From contig JBKJQQ010000032.1 in the NCBI GenBank assembly GCA_046593875.1, forward strand, positions 1 to 8,065: a stretch of 8,065 nucleotides of DNA. Reading direction: 5' to 3'. A model generated the notes under the pieces. It was not told the origin of the DNA, searched no databases, and worked only from the letters and a program-made list of their open reading frames with translations. Position 1 is the stretch's first letter. Each line of letters begins with the position of its first letter. Positions 1 through 7,170 of this stretch are shown here, piece by piece. The position numbers were made by a program, and so were the translations under genes. The stretch comes from SCTD01 sp046593875. GTDB taxonomy: Bacteria; Actinomycetota; Actinomycetes; Mycobacteriales; SCTD01.

Positions 1-27
1 AATGAGCCCGGTGAGGCGGCCAGCTGG

Positions 28-687
28 ATGCTCGGCGGACACGCCATCGGTGAGTGGACGCTGTCGCCGGAGGAGCTCGCGCGGCTTTGGCTGATCGGCC
101 GCGCCGCGGGCTACACCAGGGAGCAGCTCCTCGCGGACGCCCTCCTGGCCAAGGCACTCCCCGAGCGGGCGCAGCGTCCGGCGGACCCGCCCGGCGACTT
201 CGTGCAGACGCCCCTGCTGCAGGGCGGCGGGCACGGCGCCCTCCGCGGCCTGGGCGGCAAGCGGGAGTTCCCGGCGCGCTGGTCGGACGACGACAGCATC
301 CGGCACACGATGGACGTCGCCCGTCACCCTTCCGGCGCCGTCGAGCTGCCCTCGGGCGACTTCCGCGCGTACGGCGAACGCGACGACGTGGCGATGGGCG
401 TCCTTGTCTCACCGCAGGGGGCGGTGCTCACCAGCTACCCCGTCCGGGGCGAGGGGGTCGTGCAGAACCCGCTCGACGAGGAGCGCGCGCCGCACGTGGC
501 ACGGCTGCAGGCCCTGCTCGACGCACTCGTGCCGGCCTCGACCGACGAGCCGCGCACCAGCCTGGACGAGCTCATGGCCGTCGGCGAGTGGCCGCACGTC
601 GTCGCGAGCCTCCGTGCGCGGGAACCGACACCGGAGCAAGCCGCGGAACTCGCCGATCTGGCCCGCCTCGCCGGCCTCAAGACGTAG
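28..687 (+). CDS. EndoU-nuclease-like domain protein (possibly 5'-truncated by the window)
   Basis: The central part (about residues 60-148) resembles the bacterial EndoU RNase fold found as a toxin domain. It has GGGH (H69), a following Lys (K78), then FP-x2-WSDD (81-88), DVARHP (96-101), a Gly-rich strand and TSYP (135-138). Family members are metal-independent RNases that cut at uridines and usually carry two catalytic His and one Lys. Here only H69 and K78 are obvious; the first His of the usual HIxxG...GGH pattern is not visible, so activity is uncertain. The N-terminal about 55 residues are helical, and the C-terminal tail (152-219) is helical and charged. No signal peptide or WXG100/RHS region is visible. 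The chosen ATG has GAGGCGG 7 nt upstream, but the frame stays open to base 1, so this could be the end of a longer protein. The FmdB-like gene follows after 9 nt. No immunity gene is recognised next to it. The coding call is strong; the family call is moderate. Confidence 0.6.
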   Translation: MLGGHAIGEWTLSPEELARLWLIGRAAGYTREQLLADALLAKALPERAQRPADPPGDFVQTPLLQGGGHGALRGLGGKREFPARWSDDDSIRHTMDVARHPSGAVELPSGDFRAYGERDDVAMGVLVSPQGAVLTSYPVRGEGVVQNPLDEERAPHVARLQALLDALVPASTDEPRTSLDELMAVGEWPHVVASLRAREPTPEQAAELADLARLAGLKT

Positions 688-696
688 CCTCGACCC

Positions 697-897
697 GTGC
701 CTGCCTACGACTACCGCTGCCGCACCTGCGACGCCGTCTTCGAGGTGCGCCGCGGGCTGGACGACGTCGCGGCGCCCGCGCCGTGCCCGGACGGCCACCG
801 CGAGACCAGCCGGGTCTTCACGCCGGTGGCGGTCGGCGGCGGCGCGGCGGCGCCCGCCCAGGCCGGTGGCTGCTGCGGCGGCGGTTGCTGCGGCTGA
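697..897 (+). CDS. FmdB-family small zinc-ribbon protein
   Basis: This 66-aa protein starts MPAYDYRCRTCDAVFEV, the signature opening of the FmdB / CxxC_CXXC_SSSS zinc-ribbon family: P-x-Y-D/E-Y-x-C-x2-C. C8 and C11 form the first knuckle. The second knuckle is CPDGH (C30, H34) instead of the common CPxC, so zinc would be bound by C3H. A Gly/Ala linker leads to a C-terminal tail with two Cys pairs (C59-C60 and C64-C65), a Gly/Cys-rich ending that I recall from actinobacterial members. The family was named as a putative regulator of formamidase, but its molecular role is unclear. The start is GTG, 9 nt after the preceding stop, and no Shine-Dalgarno is evident, which suggests translational coupling to the EndoU-like gene. 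There are no membrane segments. Family assignment is firm; function is unknown. Confidence 0.88.
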   Translation: MPAYDYRCRTCDAVFEVRRGLDDVAAPAPCPDGHRETSRVFTPVAVGGGAAAPAQAGGCCGGGCCG

Positions 898-907
898 CTT
901 CTTCTCC

Positions 908-1016
908 TCCACAGGCTCCCGAGGGGCAGCCGCGAGGAGATCCACAGGCCGTCCACCCCGCCCCCACAGGGACGCGCCGGGCCGTGCCGTCCCGCTGCAC
1001 AGCGTCGTCCACGTGG
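908..1016 (+). repeat. Helically phased CCAC/CACAG motif array in intergenic gap
   Basis: The gap after the FmdB-type gene holds a run of related octamers: TCCACAGG at 908 and 941, CCCACAGG at 963 and TGCACAGC at 996. They start 33, 22 and 33 bp apart, all multiples of 11. A degenerate TCCACCCC at 952 sits exactly midway between two of them (11 + 11). The array ends at the palindrome CCACGTGG (1009-1016), which abuts the candidate -35 at 1021. Sites spaced by whole helical turns would lie on one face of the DNA, as expected for cooperative binding of a regulator. The cores also loosely resemble the TCCACA half of actinobacterial DnaA boxes. No binding protein is inferable, and the motifs are short, so chance is possible in GC-rich DNA. 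Confidence 0.35.
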
Positions 1017-1020
1017 CCGC

Positions 1021-1049
1021 TCGACGCGTGGTCGCGCCGCTCGTACCGT
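1021..1049 (+). promoter_or_regulatory. Candidate promoter for the 59-aa Cys-rich gene
   Basis: TCGACG at 1021-1026 matches TTGACA at four of six positions. After a 17-nt spacer comes TACCGT at 1044-1049, which fits the relaxed actinobacterial -10 form TAnnnT. Transcription would start near 1056, giving a leader of about 20 nt that contains the AGGAGG at 1065-1070. Motif-based only. Confidence 0.4.
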
Positions 1050-1074
1050 CGCCGCAGAGCGACCAGGAGGCGGC

Positions 1075-1254
1075 ATGCGGACCGAGACCGATCAGGCCTT
1101 CGACGAGGCGCTCGCCCGGATCCGCGAGCTCAGCACGCGGCTGCACGCGGTCGTCGACCTGCACGACGCCCGGCGCACGCTGCTCGGCACGCGGGTCTGC
1201 CGGTGCTGCAGCCACCGCTTCCCGTGCCCGACCGTGCAGAGCGCTGCGGGCTGA
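1075..1254 (+). CDS. Small Cys-rich protein with CxxC-x5-CPT motif (59 aa)
   Basis: The 59-codon frame begins at an ATG preceded by a perfect AGGAGG (1065-1070, 4-nt spacer) and ends at TGA 1252-1254. Codon third positions are strongly G/C. The N-terminal two thirds are an amphipathic charged helix (residues 5-37, FDEALARIRELSTRLHAVV in the middle). The C-terminus reads VCRCCSHRFPCPTV, that is C42-x2-C45-x5-C51-P-T, with extra C44 and H47. A CxxC...PCPTV ending is a recurring feature of short actinobacterial and actinophage proteins of unknown function. It probably binds one zinc ion, and the helix may serve for dimerisation or partner binding. It has its own candidate promoter and lies downstream of the phased motif array. 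I infer a small metal-binding regulator or adaptor but cannot name a function. Confidence 0.75.
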   Translation: MRTETDQAFDEALARIRELSTRLHAVVDLHDARRTLLGTRVCRCCSHRFPCPTVQSAAG

Positions 1255-1258
1255 GGTC

Positions 1259-1287
1259 TTGACAGGCCAGGCGTTCGGGAGGACAAC
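1259..1287 (+). promoter_or_regulatory. Possible promoter upstream of the 600-aa gene
   Basis: A perfect TTGACA lies at 1259-1264, just after the stop of the 59-aa gene. With a 17-nt spacer the -10 would be GACAAC (1282-1287), which shares only three of six bases with TATAAT and lacks the final T. If used, transcription would start near 1294, upstream of the GAGGAGG at 1304-1310 and the hairpin at 1347-1378. The weak -10 keeps confidence low. Confidence 0.25.
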
Positions 1288-1316
1288 AGGCGGCGCAGAC
1301 GACGAGGAGGAGCCCG

Positions 1317-1415
1317 GTGCCCGCAAGGCGCGCCGATCCTCCGCAGGACAGCCCGGCCGCATTCCCGGCCGGGCTGTCTGCTGCTCCGAACCCCGTCCGA
1401 GGCCGCTGTCCCTGA
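1317..1415 (+). CDS. Possible 32-codon leader ORF overlapping a hairpin
   Basis: A GTG at 1317 is preceded by GAGGAGG (1304-1310) with a 6-nt spacer, an excellent Shine-Dalgarno. It opens a 32-codon frame beginning MPARRADPPQDSPAAF and ending at TGA 1413-1415, 10 nt before the GTG of the 600-aa gene. The peptide resembles nothing I know and is Pro/Ala/Arg-rich. The perfect inverted repeat at 1347-1378 lies inside the frame, so translating ribosomes would disrupt it, which is the layout of a translational leader or attenuator. The alternative is that the RBS match is chance and this is only a terminator region. No run of one regulatory amino acid is present. Confidence 0.22.
   Translation: MPARRADPPQDSPAAFPAGLSAAPNPVRGRCP
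1347..1378 (+). terminator. Strong GC-rich hairpin, probable transcription terminator
   Basis: A perfect 13-bp inverted repeat pairs 1347-1359 (GACAGCCCGGCCG) with 1366-1378 around a 6-nt loop (CATTCC). No T-run follows, which is common for actinobacterial terminators. It lies about 90 nt after the 59-aa gene and about 50 nt before the 600-aa gene. It therefore probably ends the upstream transcript, or attenuates read-through if the TTGACA promoter at 1259 is used. Confidence 0.7.
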
Positions 1416-1419
1416 GAAT
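1414..1419 (+). promoter_or_regulatory. Candidate -10 for a leaderless transcript of the 600-aa gene
   Basis: GAGAAT at 1414-1419 matches TATAAT at four of six positions and sits exactly 6 nt before the GTG at 1426. A transcript would start at or next to the start codon. No good Shine-Dalgarno precedes that GTG, consistent with leaderless initiation, which is common in actinobacteria. No convincing -35 is seen. The same spacing and AGAAT core recur before the gene starting at 7893 on the other strand. Confidence 0.4.
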
Positions 1420-1425
1420 GTCCGC

Positions 1426-3228
1426 GTGACCACGCCGGACTCGCACGCCCCGCCCGTCTACGCCTGCGCGGCCGGGGCCGTCGTGCACGAGCACGCCCAC
1501 AGCACGCTCGAGCCGGCGCTGCTCCTGCACACCTTCCTGCCGCCCGGCGTGGAGGAGGTCCTGCGCAACGAGACGCCGCGGGTCGACGTCTCCAGCGACG
1601 GGCCCAGCGCCGCGACCGTGACGATCCGCGTGCTCGCCGGCAGCACCTCGCTGTCCTGGTCGGTGCCGATCGGCCCGGTCGTCGCAGCCCTGCCGGGCCA
1701 GCCCGGCGACGACGGACGCATGGTGCTGCTCGCGCTGGTCGACAGCGAGCCGTCTGCCACCTTCTGGTCCGACCCGATCGACTGCGAGCGGCTCGCCGCC
1801 GAGCTGCAGCTGCCGGTGGCCGACGTCACCGAGGCGCTGCACGGCCGGCTCACGCCCTGGCTGGCCGACGACCTCGAGCTGCTCCTGCACGACGACGCGC
1901 ACGACCGCGCCGTGGACCGCTCCCCCGCGCAGACCCTCGCGACGGCGTTCCTCGCGCACTACCGCGGCGACCTGGCTGCGGAGCAGGCGACGACCGCTCT
2001 GGTGCGCGCCCTGTCGCTCGCGCCCGAGGACTACACCGTCGAGCTGGGCGGCCGGCTGTGTGCCGCGCTCGCGAGTGTCCTGCTGGCCACGGACGACACG
2101 GCGCGCGAGCAGGTGCTCGCGCAGACCGGTCCGTTCGAGACCGAGGCGCTGCGTCAGCTCACCGAGCTCCCGCCCCTGCTCGACGCGGTCCCCTCGGACA
2201 AGCGCACCGAGACGGCCATGGACTTCCTGCTGTCCGCGCCGGACCGCGACGAGACCGTACGCGCGGCCGTCAGCATCCTCGGGCGGCTGGCACGCGCGGG
2301 CTTCGGCGCGGAGCTGCCGGACGAGGAGGTGCTGCGCCGGGTCGGCATGGTCGACGACCACGCGCTGGCCCGGCTGGCCGCGCTGTGGGTCGACATGGCC
2401 GCTGCTGCAGCAGGTTCCGGTGCAGAGGACGCGAAGGTCGCTCAGGAGCTGGCCGTCCGCGCCCGCGCCGAGGGCCGACCCGGACTGGCCTGGCTGACCA
2501 CGACGGCGGCGACCCTGGTCGGTGCCGGCCTCCAGGTCGTCGGCAAGCAGCTGGGGCGCATCTCCGAGCCGGTCGAGGCGGTCCGCCAGCTGCTCGACGC
2601 CGACGACCCGAGCCTGGACGTCCTGGCCGAGGCGGCGCAGGCCTGCCTGGTGCTGGCCCGCTACGTCCGCGGTCGCGCCCGGGTCGGGCCGGGCCAGTGG
2701 CTGCAGACGCCGTCGGCGGTCGCGGCCTCGGCCGTCATGGAGGCGTGGGTCGCCGGGCTCGACCAGGAGATCGCCGTCGACCTGCTCGACGCCCTGCTCG
2801 CCGACGACGTCGAGGCCGTCGACCTGCTCGACGGCCTGGTCTGCGCGACCGCGCAGCTGCTCATCGAGTCCGAGCTGCACGACGACCCGACCGCCCTGCA
2901 GACGCTGACCGCAGAGGCGCTGACGGCCGTCCCGGCCGGACCGCGCGGCGCCCGCTGGCTGCTGGTCGCCTGCCTGCGCGAGGCCAACGACCACGACGCC
3001 GCGGCCCCTCGGCTGAGCGCCTACCTGCCTGCGGAGAGCGCCGACGTCGAGCGGGCGGCGCAGAAGGCCGGGCGGGTCGGCCTGCTGTCCGCCGGGCTCA
3101 GCTGCCTGACGGCGATGGCCGCGACCTTCGCCGAGGCCGGGCACCTCCCGCGCGAGGTCGCGCTCGGGATGCCGCTGCCCGTCGCGCTCGCCGACCACGA
3201 CCTGCTCCGAGGACCGGACTCCGCCTAA
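1426..3228 (+). CDS. Uncharacterised 600-aa mostly helical protein, first gene of the tldDE operon
   Basis: I do not recognise this family. The first about 115 residues look like a compact mixed, strand-rich domain that includes a His cluster HEHAH (21-25) and TVTIRVLAGSTSLSWSV (65-80). From about 120 to the end the protein is almost entirely predicted helix: Ala/Leu-rich, acidic and in helix-turn-helix pairs, such as LGRLARAGFGAELPDEEVL. This resembles an alpha-solenoid (HEAT/TPR-like) scaffold. A near-duplicate AVDLLDAL / AVDLLDGL occurs at 450-457 and 464-471. No signal peptide, membrane helix, Walker motif or obvious catalytic motif is visible, so it is probably cytosolic. The GTG start has no clear RBS. 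The stop lies only about 10 nt before tldD, so co-expression with TldD/TldE is likely. A role as adaptor, substrate carrier or regulator of that protease is inference only. Codon usage matches the neighbours and gives no sign of recent transfer. Confidence 0.85.
   Translation: MTTPDSHAPPVYACAAGAVVHEHAHSTLEPALLLHTFLPPGVEEVLRNETPRVDVSSDGPSAATVTIRVLAGSTSLSWSVPIGPVVAALPGQPGDDGRMVLLALVDSEPSATFWSDPIDCERLAAELQLPVADVTEALHGRLTPWLADDLELLLHDDAHDRAVDRSPAQTLATAFLAHYRGDLAAEQATTALVRALSLAPEDYTVELGGRLCAALASVLLATDDTAREQVLAQTGPFETEALRQLTELPPLLDAVPSDKRTETAMDFLLSAPDRDETVRAAVSILGRLARAGFGAELPDEEVLRRVGMVDDHALARLAALWVDMAAAAAGSGAEDAKVAQELAVRARAEGRPGLAWLTTTAATLVGAGLQVVGKQLGRISEPVEAVRQLLDADDPSLDVLAEAAQACLVLARYVRGRARVGPGQWLQTPSAVAASAVMEAWVAGLDQEIAVDLLDALLADDVEAVDLLDGLVCATAQLLIESELHDDPTALQTLTAEALTAVPAGPRGARWLLVACLREANDHDAAAPRLSAYLPAESADVERAAQKAGRVGLLSAGLSCLTAMAATFAEAGHLPREVALGMPLPVALADHDLLRGPDSA
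2773..2833 (+). repeat. Internal 19-bp direct repeat, 42-bp period
   Basis: The 19 bp at 2773-2791 recur exactly at 2815-2833, 42 bp (14 codons) downstream and in the same frame. One mismatch then precedes four more matching bases. The repeat encodes AVDLLD(A/G)L twice, at residues 450 and 464 of the 600-aa protein. It may be a small tandem duplication of a helix turn, or codon-bias convergence on a repeated helix. Confidence 0.6.
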
Positions 3229-3238
3229 GGTGCCCGGC

Positions 3239-4752
<1,514 letters not shown>

Positions 4753-4756
<4 letters not shown>

Positions 4757-6111
4757 GCACCTCCGGCGCCGAGGTCGTCGAGCGGGCGCTGGCCCTGTCG
4801 AAGGCCGACGGCTGCATCGTGATCGTCGAGGAGCGCAGCAGCGCCAACCTCCGCTTCGCCGGCAACACCCTGACGACCAACGGCGCGGTCCGGGGCCGCT
4901 CGGTCTCCGTGATCAGCGTCGTCGGCGACGCGGTCGGCGTGCGCAGCGCGACCGTCGTCGACGGGCTCGAGGACCTGGTGCGCGCCTCCGAGCAGGCGGC
5001 TCGTGACGCCGGCCCCGCCGAGGACCACGGTCCGCTGGTGACCGGCGAGGCTGCCGCGGACTTCGCCGACCCCGCCGACGAGACCTCCCCGGGGGTCTTC
5101 GCGACCCTCGCCACCGAGCTGGGAGCGGCGTTCAGCGCCGCGCGCGCCGACGACCTCGCGCTCTACGGCTACGCCTCGCACGACCTGACCACGACCTGGC
5201 TGGGCTCGTCGACCGGCCTGCGGCTGCGGCACGTCCAGCCGACCGGCTACGTCGAGCTGACCGGCAAGAGCACCGGCGGGTCGTCGTGGGTCGGCCAGCA
5301 CACCCGCGACTGGTCCGACCTGTCCGTCGGCAGCCTCGACACCGAGCTGCGGCGCCGGCTGGCCTGGGGTGTCCGCCGCGTCGACCTCCCGGCCGGCCGC
5401 TACGAGACGCTGCTCCCGCCCTCGGCCGTCGCCGACCTGATGGCCTACGCCTACTGGACCGCCGCCGGCCGCGATGCCGCCGAGGGGCGCACCGTCTTCT
5501 CCCGCCCCGGCGGCGGGACCCGCGTCGGCGAGCACCTCGGCCCGCGGGGCCTTCGCCTGTCGAGCGACCCGCACGACCCGGCGCTGGCGACCACCCCCTT
5601 CGTCGTCACCACGGCCTCCTCGGCGATGAGCAGCATCTTCGACAACGGGCTGCCCCTGACCGCGACCGACTGGGTGCGCGACGGCGCCCTGAACGCCCTG
5701 ATCCAGACCCGCTCGTCGGCGGCCGCCGCCGGCGTCGCCACCACGCCGTACGTCCACAACCTGCTGATGGACGGCGGCGGCACCGCCAGCACCGACGAGA
5801 TGGTCGCGAGCACCGAGCGCGGTCTGCTGCTCACCTGCCTCTGGTACATCCGCGAGGTCGACCCCGAGACGCTGCTGCTCACCGGGCTCACCCGTGACGG
5901 CGTCTTCCTCGTTGAGGGCGGCGAGGTCGTCGGCGCGGTCAACAACTTCCGGTGGAACGAGAGTCCGGTCGGCCTGCTCGGCAGGGTCACCGAGATCGGG
6001 CGCAGCGTGCCGACGCTCCCGCGGGAGTGGAGCGACGACTTCACGTGGACCCTGATGCCGCCCCTGCGGGTGCCGGACTTCAACATGAGCTCGGTGAGCC
6101 AGGCCAGCTGA
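4753..6111 (+). CDS. tldE: TldE/PmbA, non-catalytic partner of TldD
   Basis: This is the second PmbA/TldD-family paralogue, 452 aa. It has the family N-terminal domain (SSANLRFAGNTLTTNGAVRG, about 31-50) and the C-terminal beta-rich domain. That domain includes SIFDNGLPLTATDWVRDG, TTPYVHNLLMDGGG (about 330-343) and a C-terminal FRWNESPVGLLG segment. There is no HExxxH anywhere, as expected for TldE, which closes the proteolytic chamber around the TldD metal site but has no metal of its own. The ATG overlaps the tldD stop as ATGA, and GGAGGG (4741-4746) lies 6 nt upstream, so translation is coupled and stoichiometric expression is likely. It is the last gene of the operon; its stop lies 4 nt from the stop of the convergent DUF4192 gene. 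Function is housekeeping peptide turnover, possibly including RiPP leaders or antitoxins; the native substrate cannot be read from the sequence. Confidence 0.94.
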
Positions 6112-6121
6112 CGCCTCACCG
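6092..6121. terminator. Small hairpin spanning both convergent stop codons
   Basis: CGGTGAG (6092-6098) pairs with CTCACCG (6115-6121), a 7-bp stem with a 16-nt loop. It covers the tldE stop (6109-6111) and the stop of the opposite gene (6116-6118). It could act in both directions, but the stem is short, the loop large and no T-run is present, so it is a weak candidate. Confidence 0.25.
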
Positions 6122-7081
6122 GCGCAGCGCCCGCGCGGTCTCGCGCAGCAGGCGTCGGACGTCGGACGGCGGCAGCGCGCCGTCCAGCGCCGACCTCAGC
6201 AGCCGCGCCAGCGAGTAGTCCGGGTCGGTGCGCAGCGCTCTGTCCAGCGCGACGTTCGCCCGCGCACCGTCACCCCGGCAGTAGGCCACCCACGCCAGCA
6301 CCGTGCAGACCGGCGCGTCCCAGGGCGGCCCCACCTGGCGCGCGACCTGCTGCAGGAGGGCGAGCAGCGCGTCGCTGTCGTCCAGCGCCCAGGTGGCCAG
6401 CTCGTCGCGCACCCGCACGTCGTGCAGGGCGACGCCCAGGACCGTCGCGGTCGAGGGCGCGAGCGGCGCGGCGACCTGCCCGAGCGCCTCCCGCGCCAGC
6501 GCCAAGGCCCGCGTCCGTGCCACCGAGGGATCCGTCGCCGCCCAGGACTCCCTCACCTCGGTGAGGTCGACCGGCTCGAGCGGCGCAGCCAGAGCGCGCA
6601 CGAGGTCTTCGCGGGAGGCGAGCACCGACCTGCCGTCCAGGGCGTGCTCGGCCCGCACCAGCGCCGGCGCCTCGCCGACGGGCGTCCCGCTCGGCGGACA
6701 GCACGGTCCGCTGCACAGGTAGGACGTCCAGCAGCCGTCGGCGACGTGCAGCGCCTCGGCGACCGCCACGCCCGCGGCGGAGCAGCAGTCCTGCGCCGCG
6801 CGCGCGAGCGCCGCGTCGGGCGACGCGGCGTAGACCACCAGCACCGCACAGGTGCCGCCGTCCTGCACCACGCGGTCGACCATCGCCGCCACCACCGGCA
6901 CGACGGCCTCGGGGGGTGGCAGGTCGACCCGGATCGTCAGCCCGAGCCGGCGCCGCGGCCCGCGCAGGGACAGCAGCACCAGGCTGTCCTGGGGCAGGAA
7001 GCCGCACAGGCTGGGGACGGTGGCGACGATGTCGCCGGGGCTGGACAGCCGGGCGACGGGCCGGCTCGAGACGGAGGTCAT
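6116..7081 (-). CDS. DUF4192 domain protein
   Basis: This 321-aa cytosolic protein belongs to the actinobacterial DUF4192 family, whose function is unknown. The family opening is clear: LSSPGDIVATVPSLCGFLP...SLVLLSL (residues 12-39). The middle signature WTSYLCSGPCCPPSGTPV (118-135) is also present, a Cys/Pro-rich loop with C123, C127 and C128 that is a hallmark of the family. The C-terminal part has TPR-like helices (CTVLAWVAYCRGDGARANVALDRAL), ending in an Arg-rich helix. The ATG at 7079-7081 lacks a good Shine-Dalgarno and is preceded by a 12-bp palindrome. The 89-nt gap to the upstream nitroreductase-like gene leaves open whether the two share a transcript. The 3' end is convergent with tldE. 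Family assignment is strong; no function can be given. Confidence 0.9.
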   Translation of the reverse strand: MTSVSSRPVARLSSPGDIVATVPSLCGFLPQDSLVLLSLRGPRRRLGLTIRVDLPPPEAVVPVVAAMVDRVVQDGGTCAVLVVYAASPDAALARAAQDCCSAAGVAVAEALHVADGCWTSYLCSGPCCPPSGTPVGEAPALVRAEHALDGRSVLASREDLVRALAAPLEPVDLTEVRESWAATDPSVARTRALALAREALGQVAAPLAPSTATVLGVALHDVRVRDELATWALDDSDALLALLQQVARQVGPPWDAPVCTVLAWVAYCRGDGARANVALDRALRTDPDYSLARLLRSALDGALPPSDVRRLLRETARALRR

Positions 7082-7093
7082 GCCGAGCAGGCT

Positions 7094-7105
7094 GCGCCGC
7101 GGCGC
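7094..7105. other. 12-bp perfect GC palindrome upstream of the DUF4192 start
   Basis: GCGCCGCGGCGC at 7094-7105 is a perfect palindrome ending 12 nt before the DUF4192 start codon, inside the 89-nt gap. Nearby, the 9-mer CGGACGAGG occurs twice (7111-7119 and 7124-7132). The palindrome could be an operator or a small RNA stem near the ribosome entry site. It could equally be chance in such GC-rich DNA. Confidence 0.25.
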
Positions 7106-7170
7106 GGCGACGGACGAGGGCCGCGGACGAGGCTGTGGACGACGGCGGGGCTGTCAGACGGTCGTGCTCG

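Noticed and set aside
908..970. Replication origin or DnaA-box cluster
   Set aside because: The TCCACAGG copies share only the TCCACA half with actinobacterial DnaA boxes. No AT-rich stretch or dnaA/dnaN neighbours are present, so I kept only a phased-motif call.
28..1254. A toxin-immunity pair formed by the EndoU-like gene and a downstream small gene
   Set aside because: The next gene is a standard FmdB-type zinc ribbon and the following one a CxxC...CPT protein with its own promoter. Neither looks like a known EndoU immunity protein.
7132..7157. Terminator between the Rv2466c-like and DUF4192 genes
   Set aside because: I found no stem longer than a few base pairs near the 3' end of the Rv2466c-like gene. 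The 12-bp palindrome further on is better placed as a leader element.
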